Origin: Hippophae tibetana
Lineage: Eukaryota; Streptophyta; Magnoliopsida; Rosales; Elaeagnaceae
DNA length: 64,000 nt
Direction: 5' to 3'
Assembly (NCBI GenBank): GCA_037013495.1
Contig: CM072801.1
Coordinates: 12,138,501 to 12,202,500, forward strand
A program made the translations under genes and the position numbers. Under the pieces are notes generated by a model. It had not been told where the DNA came from and did no database searches. It saw nothing but the letters and a program-made list of their open reading frames with translations. How positions within the stretch are numbered: position 1 is the stretch's first letter; each line of letters starts with the position of its first letter. This document shows positions 14,096 through 26,901 of the stretch, one piece after another.

Positions 14096-14399
14096 TTCTT
14101 ACTTTGGTTCCAAAGGCTAATTCTAAATACATTCCTGAAAATACTTCAAATACATACCCCTAATAATTTTATTAATTTTTTACCAAATTAGTATTATTTT
14201 AATAAAAAACAATTTCTAATCAGTAACAATTCATCGCAGAAATAATAATTTTATATCAAACTATTAAATAAATAAACAAAAATACTCTTATTTATAACCT
14301 AAATAAATATGTTATAAGACATAAACAACACATCTTTAGTGATTTCATCTAAGTGGGTACGATCGCTATTGATAATCTCGTAGAAGATTGACTTAATAT

Positions 14400-14665
14400 G
14401 TTACATACAAACGTAGAATTAGATAGAATATGTTATATTCAAAAATAGAGTTTGATGTAATAGTTTGATAAATTTACTAAAAATAAATGTAACATATTAC
14501 ATCTAAATATAGAAGTAGATGTAATATTATATATGAATTTATATTTAGATTTATAAATTATAAGGTGAATCTAAATCGTCAAATTTGTAGATTTGAATGT
14601 AACATGTCACATAAAAACATATATGTGAATGTAACATGTTGTAAAAATTTAAATAAATATAACAA
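14400..14665. repeat. scattered TGTAACAT-type motif cluster
   Basis: The motif aTGTAACATRTYAC appears three times (near 14,487, 14,600 and 14,628), with related inverted forms such as AATATGTTACAT (14,396) and ATGTTATAT (14,430). The spacing is irregular. It looks like a degraded short repeat of unknown origin. Confidence 0.3.
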
Positions 14666-16677
14666 ATTCAATACAAATATACAATAGAGTTAATATATTA
14701 TATTTAATGGGTTGTCATTAAAGTTCGCCATAACTCTAATGAATCGTTATAGATATTGTGAAATCTAATTTTATTTTATTTTATTAAATTTATATAACAA
14801 AAGTATTTTGGTATTTATATATATGAAACTATGATTTTTTGGTTAAGTTTTTATAAGTTTTAAAAAATATTATTAGAATGAAAAACATAATATACACAGA
14901 CAATGTTCTCATGATTTTACACATTAAGAGTATATATTTTGAGGTTCAAGGGATGTGAGTAGAATATGCGGGTTTCAAATTTTTGAGTAATGTATATTAT
15001 TATACTATATTTAATAAAAAAATTAAATAAAAATCTAATTTTATTTTAGACTTTCAATTTTTTTATAAATAGAAGAACTTAAAATATTTTTTAATTTAGA
15101 GTACTAAATAGCATTAATAACCTAATAAATGAAACTAATCTCAATCACCCTCTTTAGTAAGCATTATAAACACATTTTTCTTGTTTTTAAAATGCACCAA
15201 AACTTTATAGAAAGATTGGGCCTGTATGAGATTTATGAATACATAAGTAACTTTAGGTGTAGCGAGGGCATGTATGAGATTTATGAAATTTTCATCATGT
15301 TTTTTCTTTATTTTAATAGGACAAACTTAACCAAGAGTGACTTATATTTAAATATATTTTTTAATTTAAACTATAAATATCCAATTTAATTATTGGGGTT
15401 TTGGGGTTGTCATGAGGATAGAATCTTGAATATTTGGTTTAAGTGTATTATATTAATTAAATTATCAATACGTGAATATATTAAAATGATATCAAATATG
15501 AAAAAGAAAGATAAATCATCTTATTAAATAATATATTAGTTATTAATTATATATATAGTTGACGTGAGATTTGTGAACTAGGCTAATTAGATTTTAAGAT
15601 ATGTGAATTATTGTATGTTTTAAAATCATTAATCACAAAAATAAATAAATTAGTATATAAGAGAAAAAGGACCAGGACATCCTATGCTGTAATTTGGACA
15701 TGACAGGTTTAATAATTTAGTAGTGACATTTTTATGTCATATGCTCTTATTTTTTGTGATATGATATTTTAGTTTAGTTATATGGGAAACGATTACAATT
15801 ATTTTTTTTTAAAAAGCAGGATTAAATTATTTTTTTAAAACAATAACATATAAAATTAGGTATTACCATATTACTTACTTTTCAACTAATATATAATTCT
15901 TAAAAATGAAAGAAGTAGTTTAATTTTTTAAATAATTATATCATATTTCACCGTATAAGTAATATATGTGTACATTTATATTAGCATAATATTCTTTGAT
16001 ATGCGGTTGTCTAATTTAAATCTTATTGTCATGTAATCCAAACAATAATTTAAAAATATATTTTTTTTTAAAATATCTTATCAAAAATAAAATTATATAA
16101 TTTAATTTAAAATGGTATAATAATAAGTTAATAATAATATATTAAAAGCACGTATATTTTCACGATTTTTTATTCTATAGTGCAATAAATGTACATTTTA
16201 AAAAATGATAATACTATCTTTGTATATTAATAAACATTAAATTTGTTTCCAACACAACATAAAATACTACTGTTTGTTTGAATATTAGCATTAAATGTGT
16301 AGTAGAATTAAAACTGAAGGGGTCAATATTAATTAATTCTATATATTTATCAGGACATAAATCCTACCAACATTTCTGTTTTTTATTTTCGAACATAAAT
16401 TTTATTAATAAATCGGATGAGATTTATAGCATTTATGAAATATATATTTTATTTTTTAGTGGGATAAATTAGGGATGAATCGGTAAGAGAAAATAAAGAG
16501 TTTTCCTTAAATATCACTACCTTATATATTAATTAAATAATGCATTTGTTTAGTCTCTCGGATCATGTTATACATTTAAATAAATTAAGTTTGCTACTGA
16601 AGCGTGTATTACTAAGTTTAAAATAAATTTTTAAAATTTTAAAATAACTTATGAATACAAAAATAAATATAAATTTA

Positions 16678-16852
16678 TGTTGAAAAACTCGAAAATTAGT
16701 TAGAGGTAAACACTGAAAGTAACGGAAAACAAAAATCTAGTACCATTTACACCATAATTATATTTATTTTTAATCATTATAATATTTTTTTGTTTTGTAT
16801 AAATTAAATTGTAAACATTTATTCATTAATTAAATTAAAATAACTTCTTACA
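16678..16852 (+). repeat. 5' LTR of Copia element 1
   Basis: 175 bp beginning TGTTGAAAAACTC and ending CTTCTTACA. It aligns along its length with the 3' LTR at 20,581-20,759, for example in the shared stretch TTTTAATCATTATAAT. It is followed by TGTTATCTTAAC, a decayed match (8 of 12) to TGGTATCAGAGC, the usual initiator tRNA-Met primer site. The preceding five bases ATTTA nearly repeat after the other LTR (ATTTT), consistent with an old target-site duplication. Confidence 0.75.
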
Positions 16853-19800
16853 TGTTATCTTAACTTAGTAATAAGCTCTCTAAAACCCAACTCACACATA
16901 AAATTAAGATACAATTTTTTTTCTTTTCAAAATTAATTTTGAACCACATCCACAATTTCAAATTCATCCCATTATAATTTTTAGAAAATTTTAAGTAATT
17001 TGTAATTTTTTTCAAGCCAGTAAGACCATCCACGTACCTACACACGCTTTGTCGGAGTTTCACACACCTCATCGGAGTCCCACACACTTACACATGCGCT
17101 ATCTGAAGAAGACGATGCAAATGACGCACCGTTCAAACCTCTCTATGAAGAAGACGATACAAACGACATGTTGTTCAACAAAAACGATGTGTCGTTAGCC
17201 GGTTCAATCATTCCAACCTTTGGTACACTCATTATCCAATCGGTTCCCAAATTGAAATTTACGGTTTTTGAATCCTTGATCCATTTTAGTTCATTATTTT
17301 TCCATCAACAGTCATTCTCGTCTAAAACACACTAAACCTTATCATGTTATTCGGTTTTTTCACTCAACAATCATGCCTAAAACTACCAATACCAGCCCCA
17401 TTGCACCAAGATGGTATGATGATCATAACCATTTATTATACATGCACCACTTAGACCAATCAGACATGGTTCTAGTGGCTTAATCCCTAAATCAGAAAAA
17501 CTATCATATTTGGAGTCATGCGATGCTCGTGACTCTCACCACCAAAAACAAAGACATATTTATTGACGACACAATCACGAGGCCACCAAAAAACTCTGAG
17601 GCAGAAACAAAACAATGGACTTGTTGCAACATTCTTGTCAAATGATGGATTCTCAATACCATATCGCTTAAAATTGCAGAAAGTGTAATGTATAATGATA
17701 CCGCATATGAACTAGGGGAATAATTGAAGGAACATTTTTCACACGTCAACATCGTGCACCTATTTCAAATCGAGCAAGAGATCTATTATTGCATACAAGA
17801 TGATATGAGCATTGGAGAATATTACACAAGTTGAAAAGCCTATGGATACTCGAGATGCATTATGTCCCCTTCCACATTGTGAAGGAAACGCCATAAGGGA
17901 ACTATAGGAATACCAACAAAATGAGTGAACCATAAAGTTCCGCATGGGGCTTAATGCAACTTACGCAGCAACACGAGAACAAATATTGCTCATGGAACCT
18001 TTACCTATAGTAAATAAGGTATACTCGTTCATTGTTCAAGATGAAAAGTAGAGACACAAACTGTATGAAGGATGCCAGAAGCTGCTGCACTTGTCGCCAA
18101 AGGATAGTCATCCATAATATCCTTACAAGAATTACCTACCAAGAAACTCACATCTCAAGTGCGATCGATGCAACAATGTCAATCATAATTCTGAAAGTTG
18201 CCAAAATCACCTCAAATTTGATTTATGTGGTTTCAATGGACATACCATCAACATATGACGAAAGAAAAAGGTGATTCAAGACAAGAAAAATGCAAGTTAT
18301 GGATTCCTCTACAAAGCTCATCATACTAACTTCTATAAAAGTAGCTTCGACACAAGAATATCATCATACAACCTTACATCCACCCAATATCATGAGCTCT
18401 TTACACTTTTCAATCAAGCCAAATCAAGTAGCATGACAAGTCAAGTGACCACTCATTCAGGTAACACATTATGTGCGAATATTTTTCATTCATAAACCTA
18501 TTAGATTTTTGATACAAGGGTAACTAATGAAATGGTCTGTTCCCAAAGCCTTATAAGCTCCAACATTTTAGTCATTGATCGACATGTGCATTTACGTGAT
18601 CATTCACTTACCCGTGTCACACATATCGGAACCGTAAATTTCTCCAATAATTTCACACTCTATAATGTCTTATGTGTTCCCTTCTTCAAATTAAACTTGA
18701 TTTCATTAGCCAAACTCACTCAAACTTCATTTTATCATGCCACCTTCACTAATAATTTGTGCTTTGTTAAGGATAAACACTCGGGGAAGACGATTGAGAT
18801 GGGAGTTGAGAAAATACCTGACTATTTCGAAAAAGGCTAGTATTTCTCCATTTCAAATACCGCTCCAACCAACCCTTGTCTCTAGCATTAACGACTTGGC
18901 CATTTATCTAATAAAAGTTTGCGTGCACTTTCTCTTTCCATCAATTTGTTATATTAGTGATTGTTTTATTTCTATACTAGCTAAACAAACACATAATCCA
19001 TTTCCTTTAAGTTATTCAATACAAGAGCATTTTTTGAATTAATTCATGTTGATATTTGGGATAAGGCTATCACATTTAAGCACTTAATGGAGTACGTTAT
19101 TTTCTCACTATTATTGATGACTACTCAAGATGCATATGAGTTTATCTCTTAAACACTAAATATAATATATATGTACATTTCTCACCACCTTCATTAATCT
19201 TGTTGAAACACAAATTGCATCCCGAGTTAAAATCATTTATAGTGATAATGGACCAAAATTTTCTACAACTCAGTTGTTTTCTACCAAAGGAATCATACAT
19301 CACATCATCACCTTCTCAACGTAGCTCGCACATTGCTCTTACAATCCAACATCTCCAAAATAATTCTGGGGAGATGTCATTCTTACAGCCGCATATCTCA
19401 TAAATCGTACTCCAACACCTGTTCTCAAGGATAGAACACCATTTGAAATCCTTTTTAATAAAGTTCCTAGGTATGAACATCTTCGTATCTTTGGTTCTCT
19501 TTGCTTTGCGTCTACACATCATGATTAAACCACCGAGTTTAATGCTAAATCATATTGATGCATATTCATTAGGTACCCATATAGAATAAAAGGTTACCGA
19601 GTTTATATTATAGAAATAGGCAAAACTTTAATGTCTCGTGATGTTATCTTTTATGAACATGTGTTTCCTTATTCCACTTCCCCTATCAACACTCCAACTC
19701 TATTCTCTCCATCAAAAAATACTATTTATGATGACATGTCTGACATTTGCCAATCAATCATTCCAAATACATCACTTAATCATTCACCATATGCCATTCC

Positions 19801-20580
19801 AATAATCGACTTTCACACCCATAATCTTCAAGATACATCTCCTAAAACACCATCATCAACTTATGCACCGCATGTGACTCCTTCAACACCAATTACACAT
19901 AGACTTTGTCGATCCACTTATGTTCCTAGCTATCTCTAAAAGTATCATGAAGAAGCTTCCTTGCCTTCTAGGTCCGTCCCTTCATCTAACTCTGTATCAT
20001 CGAATAACAAATGTACTTCTCATTCCTTATCTAATGTACTTACTTATGGCCAATTATCACATGCACATCGTGCCTTTGTTACTTCTCTTTTTCTCAGCAG
20101 CTAGTTCACTACAACTAAATGCTTTTTGTGATGTAGATTGGGCTAGATGCATAAACATATGACGATCAACCACGTGATATTGTATGTTTCTTGGAAGACT
20201 AAGAAGCAAACATAGTCTCACAATCGGGTGTAGAAGCAGAATATCATTCTTTGGTAGCAGCCTGTTGCGAAGTAACTTGGTTACAATACATTTTAGATGA
20301 TTTAGGTATCAAACACTCCCAACCGATCAAGTTATATTGCGACAATCAAGATGCTCTTCACATTGTATCAAATTCAGTATTTTATGAACGAACCAAACAC
20401 ATAGAGATCGATTGTCATCTAGTGAGAGAAAAGATTCAAGCTGGAATGATAAAGACTTATCATATCTCTACATCGGAGCAACCGACATATATCTTTACCA
20501 AACCCCTAAGTTTTTTTACAGTTCTCAAATTTACTTAACAAGTTAGGAATAATTAACATATATTCGAACTTGAGAGAGAA

Positions 20581-20759
20581 TGTTGAAGAACTTGAGAACT
20601 AACTGAAGGCAACCAACACCGAAAGTAAAGAGCATCAAGGATCCATGACCATTTCTACCATAATTATGTCTAATTTTAATCATTATAATTTCCTTTTTGT
20701 TTTATATAAAATAGATTATAAACATTCATTCATTAAATGAATTAAAACCATTTCTTATA
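20581..20759 (+). repeat. 3' LTR of Copia element 1
   Basis: 179 bp beginning TGTTGAAGAACTTG directly after the polypurine tract GAGAGAGAA. It ends TTTCTTATA, where CA has probably decayed to TA. It is clearly homologous to the 5' LTR but carries many substitutions, which indicates an old insertion. Confidence 0.75.
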
Positions 20760-21867
20760 ATTTTTCATCCATTTTATATGAATTATGTTTTTTAGGGTCA
20801 ATTGGTATTTCAATATGTACATTTAAGTTAACTTGTTAAAATAAAGTAAATTATTTTTTATTTCTATAATTTATTTGAAATAAAAATATAAAATTAAATA
20901 ATTTTTTAAATTTTAAATTAATTATGAAAGTAAATTTATTATAAAAACAAGCTTTTGAATCGGTAAAAATTATAAACCTCTTTTACAGATAATATAGATG
21001 AATATATATTGTTAATTAAATTATTTGAGTTTTGATATTGTATTTAAAAGGTGCATATTTTTTCCTAATTAGTTATAAATAAAAACATAAAGATGAGAAT
21101 TACCGCTCATAAATTTATAGAAGTTTTTTTAGTGCTTAGCTTTTTTTTTCTTCCAAAACTTAAAATTATAATATAAATTGCAACTTATATATTTATTTTA
21201 AAATATTAAATCATTTGTTTTTAAACTTATTTTAAACGTAATATATAATTTTATATATAATATAAATATACAAATTACTACACACCCAACACAAAATACA
21301 CATTTTGAGTAAGGTTGTCAAACCGATGCATTAGGTAGTGTCTAGATCAATCCGTTTACAGCTCGAAAACTTGAATCTAAACATAATTATTAGTTTAGTT
21401 TTAATACGGTAAATGGTAACCTAAAATTATTTTAATTAATATATTGATATCGTTTATTTCTCTTATTATTAAAATATTATATTTTAATACATAATATTTA
21501 TTTTATTTTTATCAAAATTGATCATTATTGTTGTTATGGTAAAATAAACTAGGAATTTTGTGAAAACTTAATTAAAAAAAGAAGAGAGATAATAATAAAA
21601 TTATGATTTTATTTTTATTATATAAAAAAATTTAAAGAATGAAGTTGTAACAATTTATAACCGGTATAAAAATATGAAAAAAGAACCTTATAATTAATTA
21701 TAATTTTGTGTCATTGTTTTTTAATAACATTTTAAATTGTGGTAATATTTTTACTCTAAAATAATAATAAATAAATAATTTTAACTTTTTATTCTAAATT
21801 TTTATCTTACTTTGTTGAATTTTTAACTTGATTGATTATGGATAATGGTAATTTATTGACACACATT
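20760..21867. other. AT-rich spacer between Copia elements 1 and 2
   Basis: AT-rich sequence without a credible coding frame or element terminus. Nothing recognisable was found on either strand. Confidence 0.6.
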
Positions 21868-22575
21868 TGTTAGAAATGAATTTAAATAAAAAAATATTTT
21901 TTTATTATTTTGATGACCATTATTTCATAAATTATGTAAGTCTCATTTTTATAATTATATGACCGTTATTTTTATAATTGTTATTTTCATAATTATGTAA
22001 CTCTTACTTTTATGACTGTTATTTTCATAATTATGTAACCGTTACTTTTATAGCCGTTGTTTTCATAATTATGTAACTGTTATTTTTATGACTGTTATTT
22101 TCATAATTATGTAACTGTTATTTTTATGACTGTTATTTTCATAATTATGTGTCCATTTTTTAACCGTTATTTTCATAATTATATGACTGTTATACATATT
22201 TTTTCAACTATAAATAGGGGTAATAGCCCTCAGTGTAAAATATAACTTAACAACTCAAAAACAGTTCTACAGTTTTTCATAACAAAATCAAAGAAAAGAA
22301 AATTTAGAATTGTTTTCTCAAATTTCCGAGCAACATAAATATTTGAGAGGTGTAGTATTTCGGTCTTCATTAGTGCAGTGAAGTTTCGAGACAGAAAAAA
22401 ATTCTGGGCTGTTTTATCCTGAGGACGACAGGACTGTGTTTGCTTGCACAAATTTGGGCAGAGTCACGAAACGTCTTAAATAGAGCGACCTAGTCCGCGA
22501 CTCAACCCAAGTAGTTCATTTCAGATTATCGGTAATATTGTTCTTACATAGTTTTTTTACATATTTGTTCCAACA
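21868..22575 (+). repeat. 5' LTR of Copia element 2
   Basis: 708 bp starting TGTTAGAAATGAATTT and ending TGTTCCAACA, matching the 3' LTR at 26,250-26,901. Its first third is a minisatellite of about 38 bp units, each containing TTTTCATAATTATGTAAC and a second half GTTA-TTTTTATGAC. The remaining part, from about 22,200 (CTATAAATAGGGGTAATAGC), holds a probable TATA box and the R/U5 region. Confidence 0.85.
21935..22190. repeat. 38-bp minisatellite inside the LTR
   Basis: About five to six imperfect tandem units of roughly 38 bp, each made of two related half-units built on GTTA-TTTT and CATAATTATGTAAC. The equivalent block in the 3' LTR (about 26,300-26,510) has fewer units, which explains most of the 56-bp LTR length difference. 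Confidence 0.7.
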
Positions 22576-25500
22576 ATTCTAAGACGAATTCTATCTGCCA
22601 TATCTACTAAAATGTTAACTTTTGATTTCAACAAACCATTTTGTTTTGAGGAACTACACTTAAAAAATGGAGACAAACAATTTTATTTTTCTTAATCATG
22701 TAAAATGTTGCTTTTGTTCTTATTATTGAAAACCAACACTGCCTAATTCTCATACTAAAGCTAAAACAAAAGATTTAAACACTTGGATAGAAAATCATTT
22801 TTTATGCAAAAAAATTTATTCTTAATGGATTAGCTAATGACTTGTATGACTATTATAATTTTGATAAGTCTGGTAAGGAAATTTGACATGCACTTCAAAA
22901 GAAGTACGACACTGAGGAAGATGGAACTAAGAAGTATGATGTCAGTAGATACATGAAGTATCAAATGATTGATGAAAAATCTGTGGAAGCTCAATCACAC
23001 GAACTGCAGAAGATAGCACATGAAATAACTTCTGCAGATATGACTTTAATTGAACAACTTCAAGTAGTTGTTATTATAGATAAATTACCCCATGCTTAGA
23101 AAGACTTTAAGAATACACTTAGACATAAAACTAAGAAATTTTCTTTAGAAAATCTTATAACCCGTTTAAGAATAGAAGAAGAAGCCCAAAAATAAGACCA
23201 AAAAAATGAAGTACTCATTGTCTCAAACAACAGTACCAATAAGAAACCCTCATCTACAATTCTGAAACCTAATTAAAGGTAGAAATATGAAAACTCAGAA
23301 TCACAATAATAACCAAAACCGCAACCACCAAAATAGAAACAAAAAATATCCTTCCCATAATGGATCTTAACCCCCTTAAGGAATAACACATTCATGTGTT
23401 ATAGTTGCAACAAACCTAGCCACTTGTTCAGGAACTGCCCGAACAGGAATCGTCTTACCCCATAGGTGAATCTTACCGAAGATAAACTTATTGCTATGAT
23501 ATCTTACAACAATTTTGTTGATGGATATGAGGGGTAGTGGGTGGACACTGGTACTTCTCGCCATGTTTGCTATGATTGAGATATGTTCAAGTACTACTTT
23601 GAGTCTGAGGATAAGAAAGTGTCGTTGGGCGACTCCCACTCCATTAAAGTTGTTGGTACTGGTGAGGTAGTATTAAAGTTTACCTCTGGAAAGACTGTCA
23701 TCTTGAAGGATGTCATGCATACTCTAGAGATGAGAAAGAACTTAGTTTCAAGATATCTTCTTTACAAAATTGGGTTTACTCAAACTATAGGGGCTGATTT
23801 ATATACAATAACTAAAAATAATATTTTTTTGTTTAGAAAGGGTATGCCATTAATGGCATGTTTAAATTGAATGTTGAGTTCTTTTAATATTTGACATGCT
23901 AGACTTTGTCATGTTAATAAACGCATAATTAAGAACATGAGTAGCTTAGAACTAATTCCTAAACTATCTTTGAATGATTTTGGAAAATATGACTTTTATA
24001 GTCAAGCTAAAATAACAAAAACTTCACATAAGTCAGTAATTAGAGAATCTGAACCTTTAGACTTAATACACTTTGACATATACGAACTTGATGGAAATTT
24101 AACAAGAAATGGAAAACGCTATTTTATAACTTTTATAGATGACTATTCAGATTACACTTATGTATATTTAATGAAAAATAAAAGTGAAGTGTTTGACATG
24201 TTTAAAATATTTATAACTCAGATTGAGAATCAACTTAACAGAAAAATAAAAAGATTTCGAAGTGATAGAGACACTGAATATGATTCCAATATCTTCAATG
24301 ATTTTTATAAAACACATGGAATAATTCATGAAAAAACTGCACCTTATTCTCCTGAAATGAATGGCAAAGCTGAAAGAAAAAATAGAACTTTTAATGAATC
24401 ATTTGTTGCAATTTTAGTAAACTCTGGTGCTATGCTGCTTCCCATTAGTGGGAAGAAATTTTATTAACTGTTTTCTATATGCTAAATAGAGTGCCTAAAT
24501 CTACAAATAAAATTTCACCATATGAAATTTTGAAAAATGAGAAACCTAATTTAACTTATTTTAAAACTTGAGGTTGTTTAGTCTATGTTAGGATCCTTGA
24601 TCCTAAAAGAAATAAACTTGCTAGTATAGCACATGAGTGTGTATTCATAGGATACATTGTGAATAGTAAAACTTAAAAATTCTATGACTTAAAAGATGAT
24701 ATAGTTATAGAATCAAATGATGATGACTTCTATGGACATATGTTTCTTTTTAAATTTAAAAATAGTGGGGGCTCATCTTTTAATAGTTACCCATATATAA
24801 CTAGAACTATTGAACAAAATGAAGAATTAAACACTGAAATTAGAAGAAGTAAACGAGCTCGAACCCTTAAGGATTTTGGGTCAGATTTTTATGCTTATAC
24901 CTTAGAGGAAGATCCCCAAACTCTTAAAGAATCATTCTCTTCTTTAGATGCTAACTTATGGGAAGAAGCCATAAATGATGAAATGGACTCACTTGAGTAT
25001 AATAAGACTTGGCATTTAGTTGACTTTCTGGTTGCAAAACCATTGGATGTAAATAGATACTAAAAAAGAAATTAAAACTCGATGGTACTATTGAAAAGTA
25101 CAAAGCTCGTCTTGTAGTTAAACGATATAGGCAAAGGGAAAATGTAGATTTCTTTGATACATGTTCACCAGTCACGCAAATAACTTCCATACGTGTACTT
25201 CTTTCTCTTGCTGCTATCCATGATTTAATAGTACATCAAATGGATGTTAAAACTGCTTTCTTAAATGATGATTTAGAAGAAAAAAATTATATGGATCAAC
25301 TTGAAGGTTTTGTTATCCCAGATCAAGAAAATAAAGTTTGTAAAGTAGATAAATCTTTTTATGGTCTAAAACAAGCACCTAAGCAATGACATGAAAAATT
25401 TGATAATATAGTTATCCCACATTAAGTCAAAATGAATGAAAATGACAAATGCATTTATTATAAATTAGAAGATAACATTTGCACTATTATATGTTTATAT

Positions 25501-26249
25501 GTGGATGACATGCTTATTTTTGGATCAAATATTCATGTTGTGAATAATGTGAAAACTTGGTTAAGTATTAACTTTGATATGAAAGATCTCAGAGAAGCGA
25601 GTGTAATCCTTGGTATAAAGATTATTAGGTCTGAAAAGGGAATTTCTTTAGATCATTCTCATTACATTGAGAAAATCTTAAAAAAATATAATTACTTTAA
25701 CTATAAACCTGCATGTACTCCGTATGATCCTAGTGTAAAGTTGTTCAAGAACATCGGAGACAGTGTTAGACAAATTGAGCATGCAAGCATCATTAGTAGC
25801 TTACATTATGCTACTGATTGCACTAGACCAAACATAACTTATGTTGTGGGATTACTATGTAGGTTTACCAGTAGACCTAGTGTAGAGCATTGGATTGCTA
25901 TTGAAAGAGTTATGAGATACCTTAAGAGAATTATATACTTTGGATTACATTATAGAAAGTTTCCCGCTAATTTAGAAGGATACAACGATGCAAATCAGAA
26001 CATTTTATTAGAAGACTCCAAATCAACTAGCAGCTATATATTTAACATAGCTGGTGGAGCTGTTTCTTGGAAGTCTAAGTAATAGACAATATTATCTCAA
26101 AACTACGAGTTACTCTAGTATATTCTAAAGCATCAAACACTATGCAAAGGTTCAAGTCAATAGACACATTTTGCTTATGCACAATCTTATACTTTTAATT
26201 GATCGTTTGCTCGATGAAACTATTTTTATTTTAAATTCAAGTAGGGGAT

Positions 26250-26901
26250 TGTTAGAAATGAATTTAAATAAAAAAATATTTTTTATTATTTTATGATCGT
26301 TATTTCATAAATTATATGACCATTATTTTCATAATTATATGACTATTATTTTCATAATTATGTTACCGTTACTTTTATAACTGTTATTTTCATAATTATG
26401 TAACCGTTACTTTTATAGCCGTTATTTTCATAATTATGTGACTGTTACTTCTATGACCGTTATTTTCATAATTGTGTGTCTATTTTTTACCGTTATTTTC
26501 ATAATTATATTATTGTTGTACATATTTTTTCAATTATAAATAGGGGTAATAGCCCTTAGTTTAGAATATAACTTAACAACTCAAAAACAGTTCTACGGTT
26601 TTTCATAGCAAAATCAAAGAAAAGAAAATTCAGAATTGTTTTCTCAGATTTCCAGGCAACATAAATATTTGAAAGGTGTAGTATTCTAGACTTCCTCAGT
26701 GCAGTGAAATTTCGAGACAGAAAAAGATTATAGGTTGTTTTATCTTAGGGACGACGGGACTGTGTTTGCTTGCACAAATTTGGACAAAGCCGCAAAACGT
26801 CTTAAAGAGAGCGACATAGTCCGCGACTTAACCTAGACAGTTTATTTCATATTATCGATAATATTGTTCTTACATAGTTTTTTTACATATTTGTTCCAAC
26901 A
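26250..26901 (+). repeat. 3' LTR of Copia element 2
   Basis: 652 bp from TGTTAGAAATGAATTT to TTCCAACA, preceded by the polypurine tract AAGTAGGGGAT. It is highly similar to the 5' LTR, including the CTATAAATAGGGGTAATAGC core promoter, and is shorter mainly in the minisatellite block. Confidence 0.85.

Larger units (their letters stand above)
12731..16677. other. intergenic AT-rich DNA with one promoter-like island
   Basis: No protein gene is seen. Three things stand out and are listed separately: an island with several ACGT-core elements at 13.8-14.1 kb, scattered TGTAACAT motifs at 14.4-14.66 kb, and a repeated TGAGATTTAT motif near 15.2 and 16.4 kb. Short frames near 13.85, 15.13 and 16.28 kb show no family resemblance. 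Confidence 0.5.
16678..20759 (+). mobile_element. Copia LTR retrotransposon 1, degenerate, RT deleted
   Basis: A 4.1-kb element bounded by short LTRs (175 and 179 bp). Decayed gag starts near 17,370 and contains a recognisable Copia Gag segment (NYHIWSHAMLV). Protease-region remains follow near 18,530-18,840 (NVLCVPFFKLNLISLAKL). Integrase pieces follow at about 19,050-19,640, including [18 protein letters not shown]. Frameshifts and stops break every domain. The sequence then jumps from a linker near 20,090 to the FCDVDWA motif of the RNase H region near 20,130, so essentially the whole reverse transcriptase is missing. RNase H remnants run to about 20,510. A polypurine tract GAGAGAGAA abuts the 3' LTR. 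The element can only have moved with help from another copy. Confidence 0.8.
21868..26901 (+). mobile_element. Copia LTR retrotransposon 2, near full length, inactivated
   Basis: A 5.0-kb element with 708- and 652-bp LTRs. Gag begins about 22,666. A zinc knuckle (CYSCNKPSHLFRNC) lies near 23,398-23,440. The protease follows, with WWVDTGTSRHVC near 23,540 and the GEVVLKFTSGKTVILKDVMH part to 23,870. Integrase at 23,937-24,467 shows FDIYELDG, FIDDYSDYTYVYLMKNKSEV and the DDE-type stretch ending APYSPEMNGKAERKNR. Reverse transcriptase and RNase H run from 25,070 to 26,082, with QMDVKTAFLNDDL and an intact YVDDM catalytic box. Stops and frameshifts interrupt gag, integrase and RT (for example a stop at 25,387-25,389 and another near 25,423). 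A polypurine tract GTAGGGGAT precedes the 3' LTR. No matching target duplication was found at the flanks. Confidence 0.85.
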
